Shown: piece after piece, positions 21,440-26,023 of the stretch
Layout: each line of letters starts with the position of its first letter
Numbering within the stretch: position 1 is the first letter of the stretch
From: JSC-12 sp033764965
Lineage (GTDB): Bacteria > Cyanobacteriota > Cyanobacteriia > Leptolyngbyales > Leptolyngbyaceae
Reading direction: 5' to 3'
Assembly (NCBI GenBank): GCA_033764965.1
Contig: JANRIN010000028.1
Location: forward strand, 1 to 26,023
Length of the DNA stretch: 26,023 nt
Program-made: the position numbers and the translations under genes
The notes under the pieces: model-generated
Told to the model about the DNA's origin: nothing
Database searches by the model: none
The model's input: only the letters and a program-made list of their open reading frames with translations

Positions 21440-24400
21440 ATGAATTTTATTGAACTCGCGGTGCGTTGGCGGCATGGCACCTTTGTGTTGTTCTGCCTGG
21501 TGGCGATGTTGGGGATCTTCGCCTTATTTCGCCTGCCCCTGGAATTACAGCCCGGTGGCGATCGCCCGGAAATCACCATTACCACGACCTATCCCGGTGC
21601 CGGTCCAACCGAGGTGGAAGATTTGGTGACACGCCCCATTGAAGAACAAATGGAACAGGTGTTGGGGGTGCAGGAGATCAGCAGTAGTTCCCGATCGGGG
21701 CGCAGCAGCATCACCCTGGAATTTACTCCAGATGCCGATCTGGGCGATCGCCTGGTGGATGTGATCAACCGTTTGCAACAGGCGGATAGCCTCCCCGCAG
21801 AGGCAAACGAGTCCAATGTGGAATTGGTGGGCGGCAGTAGCTCCCCCATGATGTGGATTCCGATGGTGCCCCAAGATGGCAAGGGCAACCCCAACCACTA
21901 CCGAGATTTGGCGGAAGAAGTGATCGTCCCACGCCTGCGGCGGGTGGAAGGCACTGGGCAATTTTTGATTGTGGGAGGACAGCAGCGAGAAGTTGAGGTC
22001 AAAGTTGATCCCAGAGCCTTAGCCGATCGCAATTTGACCATTGGCGATGTGGTGCGAACCTTACAGCAAAACAACCGGGATATTCGAGGCGGTCCTTTAA
22101 TCTTGGGACGGCGGGAATATCGGGTCAGAACAATTAGCCGATCACAAGATCTGTCGCAAATTGAAGGCTTTGTATTGCGACGCGATGCCGCTGGTACGGT
22201 TTATCTCCGGGACGTGGCGCAAGCCCAGATGGGGCGCAAGGTGCAGGACAGTGCGCTGGTCTTTAATGGCACACCCACCGTTGCGATCGGGGTCATCCGT
22301 CAGGTTGGAGCCAATGTGCCCCTAGTCGCCAAAGGAGTGCGAGATACTATCACCCAATTAGAAACCGAACTGAATCGTCAGGGTGATGCCCTGCGATTTG
22401 CTTACAACTATGACGAGAGCCAGTACATTCAGCAGTCGATCGATCTGCTACAAGGAAACTTGGTGAGTGGTGCTTTGCTCGCTACAGCCGTTTTAATGCT
22501 GTTCCTGGGGTCACTGCGAACGGTTGCGGTTGTGGCATTTACCATTCCCATTAGCTTGATTGCTATTTTTGTGGTGATGCAACTGTTAGGGCGCACCCTG
22601 AATATTATCAGTCTTGCCGGAGTTGCCTTTGCTGTGGGCATGGTGGTGGATTGCGCGATCGTTGTCATCGAAAATATCTTTACCCATATGCAAAAGGGTA
22701 AGAGTCCGATGCGAGCCGCAATTGAGGGCACCCAGGAAGTATGGGCAGCGATGCTCGGTTCTACCCTGACCAACGTCGTGGTGTTTCTACCCTTGATTAT
22801 AGTGACGGGAGAAGCGGGACAATTATTTACCGATTTAGCGATCGTTCTTTCCTGTTCCTCCTTCTTTGCGCTGTTTGCGGCGATTACCCTGGTGCCAATG
22901 CTCTCCGGGTTATTCCTGGATCAATCAGAAGCCCAACGGATGTTATCCACAACAGGGCAATCTGCCACACCGCCTGCATCGGGTTGGTTTGGTAAGGTGC
23001 AACAAGCTGTTTACCGGACTTCTGACACTTTTCGGTATTTTCAAACAAAGCTGGAAGATTTCCTCGCGTCTACCGTGAGTTGGTCCCTGGGTCGCCGACG
23101 CATCGGACGCAGGCTCTTGCTCTTGGGCATTCCCGTGGGCTTACTCATTGTCAGCATTTTGCTATTACCGCCAGCAGATTATTTGCCAGAAGGGAATCGC
23201 AATCTGGTGGTGTTACGAGCCGAACCCATGCCGGGAACTAGCATTCCCGAAGCGATCGAGCAATCCCAACCGGTGCAGGCGTTTTTGCGATCGCAGCCCG
23301 AAGTGGATCGGATCATGTACGTGGATCGTCCGGGTGCCCTGCGGGGAATTGCCACGATTCTGAAGCCGGAATTTGCGACTACTCAGGGATTGGCTGAGAT
23401 GGTCGATCGCTTGCGGGCAAAAGCCAGTGACTTTGCGGGATATCGGTTTGTGATTCCCACGCGCATTTCTATCTTCCGTGATCCAGGTAAAGAATTTGAT
23501 GTGGATATTGTCGGTGCTGATCTGGATCAGTTGAGTGAACTGGAACGGGATATCACTGGTAGATTGCGAGAGTTACCCGGAGTCCGCAATGTGCGATCGA
23601 ACTTTGTGATGGGGGCGGGAGAAATTCAAGTGATTCCCTCCCGCGAACGGTTGGCAGAAGTGGGCTTGTCTGAGGCGGAGATTGGTTCGCTGGTGGAAGC
23701 GGCACTGGGCGGACGGTTAGCATCCAACTTTATTGATGGGAAAGAAGAACTGGATGTCTCCGTGGAGTTGAAAGATACGGCAGTCACAACGCCGGAACAA
23801 CTACGTCAGTTGCCGCTGTTTGCCAGAGGTCGGCAGATCCAGTTGAGTGATGTGGCAGAAGTGCGGGAGACAACCGGACCGGATGTGATCAACCACGTTG
23901 ATTTGGAACGGGCGGTCAGCCTAACGATTTCGCTTGCGCCGGATGCCCCGCTTGGCACCTTAGTGCAGCGGACAGAAACCGAAATTTTGGCTCCTTTGCG
24001 ATCGCAACTGCCGGCGGGTTATCGGTTAGAACTGGCAGGTTCAGCGGATCAACTGGCGCAAACGGTATCCCAACTGGCGAGTGCTTTCGCGTTTTCGGTG
24101 TTGATTACCTATCTGTTGCTCGTGGCGTTGTACCGCTCGTTCCTGTATCCCCTGGTGATTATGGCAACCGTACCGATGGGGATGAGTGGTGCGCTATTGA
24201 GTTTGGTGCTGGTGAACCGCGTGCTAGGTTGGGTCGTGCCTCTGGATATGATCACCGCTCTGGGCTTCATCATCCTCACCGGGATCGTGGTCAACAATGC
24301 CATTCTGCTGGTCGATCGCGCCCTACAACTGCAACAGGAAGGGGAGGATTATGATGCTTCTCTCTACAACGCCACCCGCGATCGCCTGCGTGCCATCTTC

Positions 24401-24634
24401 ATGTCTGCTGGAACCAGTGTACTGGGGATGTTACCCTTAGCCGTCGTGCCAGGACAGGGGGCAGAACTGTATCAAGGCTTGGGGATCGTTTTAACTGGGG
24501 GACTGGCATTCTCTACCATTCTCACCCCAACGGTGGTTCCAGCCATTATGGGGCTGTTGCGGGATGTCAGCGATCGCACGCCATTCAAATCAAAATCTCC
24601 CACACCCACACCCCAGGTTCAAAATGTTACATAG
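21440..24634 (+). CDS. RND efflux pump, AcrB/HAE-type
   Basis: A 1064-residue inner-membrane proton-driven pump, of normal family length, with the duplicated layout of a membrane helix, a large periplasmic loop and five more helices. The first helix is at about 12-32. TTTYPGAGPTEVEDLVTRPIE is the porter start, as in AcrB. In TM4, GMVVDCAIVVIENI keeps the first proton-relay Asp (D404) while the second is Cys. In TM10, GIVVNNAILLVD has Asn where AcrB has the relay Lys. This combination occurs in several RND subgroups, so the pump may still be active. Substrates cannot be read from the sequence. AGAGGG lies before the ATG, 22 bp after the membrane fusion protein gene. No outer-membrane channel is encoded nearby. 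Confidence 0.95.
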   Translation: MNFIELAVRWRHGTFVLFCLVAMLGIFALFRLPLELQPGGDRPEITITTTYPGAGPTEVEDLVTRPIEEQMEQVLGVQEISSSSRSGRSSITLEFTPDADLGDRLVDVINRLQQADSLPAEANESNVELVGGSSSPMMWIPMVPQDGKGNPNHYRDLAEEVIVPRLRRVEGTGQFLIVGGQQREVEVKVDPRALADRNLTIGDVVRTLQQNNRDIRGGPLILGRREYRVRTISRSQDLSQIEGFVLRRDAAGTVYLRDVAQAQMGRKVQDSALVFNGTPTVAIGVIRQVGANVPLVAKGVRDTITQLETELNRQGDALRFAYNYDESQYIQQSIDLLQGNLVSGALLATAVLMLFLGSLRTVAVVAFTIPISLIAIFVVMQLLGRTLNIISLAGVAFAVGMVVDCAIVVIENIFTHMQKGKSPMRAAIEGTQEVWAAMLGSTLTNVVVFLPLIIVTGEAGQLFTDLAIVLSCSSFFALFAAITLVPMLSGLFLDQSEAQRMLSTTGQSATPPASGWFGKVQQAVYRTSDTFRYFQTKLEDFLASTVSWSLGRRRIGRRLLLLGIPVGLLIVSILLLPPADYLPEGNRNLVVLRAEPMPGTSIPEAIEQSQPVQAFLRSQPEVDRIMYVDRPGALRGIATILKPEFATTQGLAEMVDRLRAKASDFAGYRFVIPTRISIFRDPGKEFDVDIVGADLDQLSELERDITGRLRELPGVRNVRSNFVMGAGEIQVIPSRERLAEVGLSEAEIGSLVEAALGGRLASNFIDGKEELDVSVELKDTAVTTPEQLRQLPLFARGRQIQLSDVAEVRETTGPDVINHVDLERAVSLTISLAPDAPLGTLVQRTETEILAPLRSQLPAGYRLELAGSADQLAQTVSQLASAFAFSVLITYLLLVALYRSFLYPLVIMATVPMGMSGALLSLVLVNRVLGWVVPLDMITALGFIILTGIVVNNAILLVDRALQLQQEGEDYDASLYNATRDRLRAIFMSAGTSVLGMLPLAVVPGQGAELYQGLGIVLTGGLAFSTILTPTVVPAIMGLLRDVSDRTPFKSKSPTPTPQVQNVT

Positions 24635-24714
24635 TTTTTTCGCCCGATCGCACGTTGATTGATTCCTCAGGATATGCGACGCTCCTACGGGATAAAGGTT
24701 GAATCAATTCCGGC

Positions 24715-25383
24715 ATGAATCGCATTCTCATTACTGAAGACAATCCCCGGATTACCTCCTTTTTGGAAACAGGACTGCAAGCGCAAGGCTTTACTACAAC
24801 CGTGGTGGACACGGCACGGGATGCCTCGCGCTTGGCAGATAGTCATTATTTTGACCTGTTGATTTTAGATCTGGGGTTGCCGGATGGCGACGGTCTCACG
24901 GTGATCGCAACGGTGCGGGGACAGGGAGAAACACTGCCCATCATCGTTTTAACCGCCCGCGATGGTGTGGATGATACGGTGTCGGCTTTAGAAGCAGGAG
25001 CCGATGATTATGTCACGAAGCCCTTTCGGTTTGAAGAACTTCTGGCTCGCATTCGGGTACAACTCCGCAATCGGCAAGTTCCCGGTGCCCGCCAGGAAAC
25101 CACCTTACGAGTTGGCGAAATCACCCTGGATTTGCTCAGTCGTCAGGTTTGGGTGGGCGATCGCTTGATCGACCTATCGGCTCGTGAATTTTTGCTGGCT
25201 GAAGTCTTCCTGCGCCATCCCATGCAGGTCTTAACCAGAGAGCAACTCCTCGATCGGATTTGGGGCTATGACTATGACCCCGGTACTAATATCGTCAATG
25301 TTTATGTAGGACATCTGCGGCGCAAGTTGGGAGAGAGTCGCATTGAAACAGTGCGGGGCATTGGCTATCGCCTTAAGATCTGA
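24715..25383 (+). CDS. OmpR/PhoB-type response regulator
   Basis: A 222-residue DNA-binding regulator. The receiver (1-118) has ITEDN, the phosphoacceptor D52 in LILDLGLPDGDG, VLTARD and the conserved lysine in YVTKPFRFEE. The winged-helix output domain (about 128-222) has LSAREFLLAEVFLRHP, LTREQLLDRIWGYDYDPGTN and the terminal VRGIGYRLKI. It starts 80 bp after the RND pump on the same strand and is probably paired with the kinase at 18266 to control the pump. The last bases overlap the decayed end of an IS110-type fragment on the other strand. Confidence 0.94.
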   Translation: MNRILITEDNPRITSFLETGLQAQGFTTTVVDTARDASRLADSHYFDLLILDLGLPDGDGLTVIATVRGQGETLPIIVLTARDGVDDTVSALEAGADDYVTKPFRFEELLARIRVQLRNRQVPGARQETTLRVGEITLDLLSRQVWVGDRLIDLSAREFLLAEVFLRHPMQVLTREQLLDRIWGYDYDPGTNIVNVYVGHLRRKLGESRIETVRGIGYRLKI

Positions 25384-25565
25384 TACCGAGCGAGAAACGT
25401 TTGCACTGCTGCGGTCACAATCTGCTGCGGTTGGTTGCGGTTGAGCAAGTCTTCGAGGGCACAGCGGTGCATCGCGATCATTTCGTACTCGGCTTGAGTT
25501 GTATCCGTATCAAACAAGCAAGCCACGCTCTTGAGTTTCCCTAAGTCAATTGCCAGAATCTTCAT
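25365..25565 (-). pseudogene. IS110-type transposase, N-terminal fragment
   Basis: The first 50 residues (MKILAIDLGKLKSVACLFDT to LLNRNQPQQIV) match the start of IS110-family DEDD transposases, with the first catalytic Asp in AIDLGK. After about 25416 the frame leaves the family and ends by chance inside the response regulator gene, so about 85 percent of the protein is missing. Its own ribosome site GGAGG (25571-25575) is kept 5 bp before the ATG. It is a remnant left by an insertion and deletion. Confidence 0.8.
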
Positions 25566-25586
25566 ACTAGCCTCCGAGTTTTATCG

Positions 25587-25847
25587 TTGAGTGGAATTGA
25601 AACGTCCTACTCTCAAGGGTATCGGAGGTTTCTTCTTGCCTCTCACGGCTTGCATAGATTCTCCTTCGGCGAAAAGTTAGGCGAGACAGGGGATGTAGAG
25701 AATAAGTACCTCTTAGCCAGGGAGCAGTTTGACGAGGGATTAGGTGATTACTACCTGCGGCAACGGTATTACGATGGGGATACTGGACGATTCGGTAGAA
25801 AAGATACCTATGAAGGTAGCCTAAGAGCCTATCCGAAAACCAGGTAA
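25587..25847 (+). pseudogene. Rhs repeat core fragment
   Basis: From about 25668 the frame reads GETGDVENKYL, then EQFDEGLGDYYLRQRYYDGD and TGRFGRKDTYEG. This is the RHS-repeat-associated core that precedes the toxic tip of Rhs/YD-repeat proteins. Intact proteins have more than a thousand residues before it, and the reading stops shortly after DTYEG, so the usual following segment and toxin domain are missing. Upstream residues 1-27 do not look like Rhs. It lies between an IS110 fragment and a MITE-like element. Confidence 0.82.
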
Positions 25848-25876
25848 AACGTGAGGTATTAGAGGAGATTGAGTTC

Positions 25877-26023
25877 TAGGGTGTGTTTTAAAACCTTCTA
25901 GTCATCTCAGTGCTGAGTGGAGATCCCCCTAAATCCCCCTTCAAAAGGGGGACTTTGAACGGTTCGGCTCCCTCCTTTTTAAGGAGGGTTGGGGAGGATC
26001 AAAGGGTTTTAAAGCACGCCCTA
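25877..26023. mobile_element. MITE-like element with TAGGGYGTGYTTTAAAACC inverted ends
   Basis: A 147-bp element whose left end TAGGGTGTGTTTTAAAACC is matched in inverted form by the last 20 bases of the window with two or three differences. Inside lie GATCCCCCTAAATCCCCCTT, its complement AAGGGGGACTTT, and a second CTCCCTCC/GGAGGG hairpin. It has no coding capacity. The right end coincides with the window edge, so the target duplication (possibly TA) cannot be confirmed. Confidence 0.75.

Noticed and set aside
25591..25603. GTGGAATTGAAAC, resembling the 3' end of many cyanobacterial CRISPR repeats
   Set aside because: Only one copy is present and nothing repeat-like extends around it. It lies in the decayed stretch upstream of the IS110 fragment, so chance is the simplest explanation.

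Overview
The window comes from a cyanobacterium. The HIP1 octamer GCGATCGC and its core CGATCG recur throughout. The gene content also fits: a subtype I-D CRISPR-Cas locus with a WYL regulator, an ethylene-receptor-like kinase, octamer minisatellites, and CCCCCT-rich mobile-element-like hairpins. I cannot name the genus. There are no rRNA or tRNA genes and no CRISPR array in the window.

Region 1 (1-12202) is a subtype I-D CRISPR-Cas locus, mostly on the minus strand. In transcription order it holds a small winged-helix-like ORF, cas10d (csc3, with its own HD nuclease domain), csc2 (Cas7), csc1 (Cas5) and a helicase-only cas3'. A HEPN/MNT toxin-antitoxin pair follows in the same direction: an antitoxin nucleotidyltransferase with a fused DUF433-like N-terminus, and a HepT toxin gene broken by one base. 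Then come cas6 and cas4; cas1 and cas2 would be expected beyond the left edge. Two plus-strand genes interrupt the cas order: a 137-aa unknown protein and a four-helix-bundle S23/IVP-type protein. Octamer minisatellites related to TRGATGGG lie after cas4, in the 5' end of cas4, after cas6, and inside the cas6 coding region. A divergent RHH-WYL regulator, resembling the repressor beside the Synechocystis I-D locus, faces the operon across a 400-bp intergenic region. That region carries an extended -10, a strong terminator that may end a small RNA, and a TGTACGTACA palindrome.

Region 2 (12353-16950) looks like a contiguous phosphorelay. It has a multidomain regulator (REC, winged helix, Hpt, two REC), an ethylene-binding-domain histidine kinase without its own receiver, and a stand-alone receiver. 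The kinase has an octamer-repeat insertion inside its ATPase domain.

Region 3 (16973-17923) holds a DUF442-like phosphatase and a zinc-ribbon protein that converge. Each is preceded by the same 18-bp element in the same orientation relative to the gene, which suggests co-regulation.

Region 4 (18266-25383) is an efflux module on the plus strand: sensor kinase, MITE-like element, membrane fusion protein, RND pump and OmpR-type regulator. No outer-membrane channel gene is present.

Region 5 (25365-26023) is mobile-element debris: an IS110-type transposase N-terminus, an Rhs core fragment, and a second MITE-like element that ends at the window edge.
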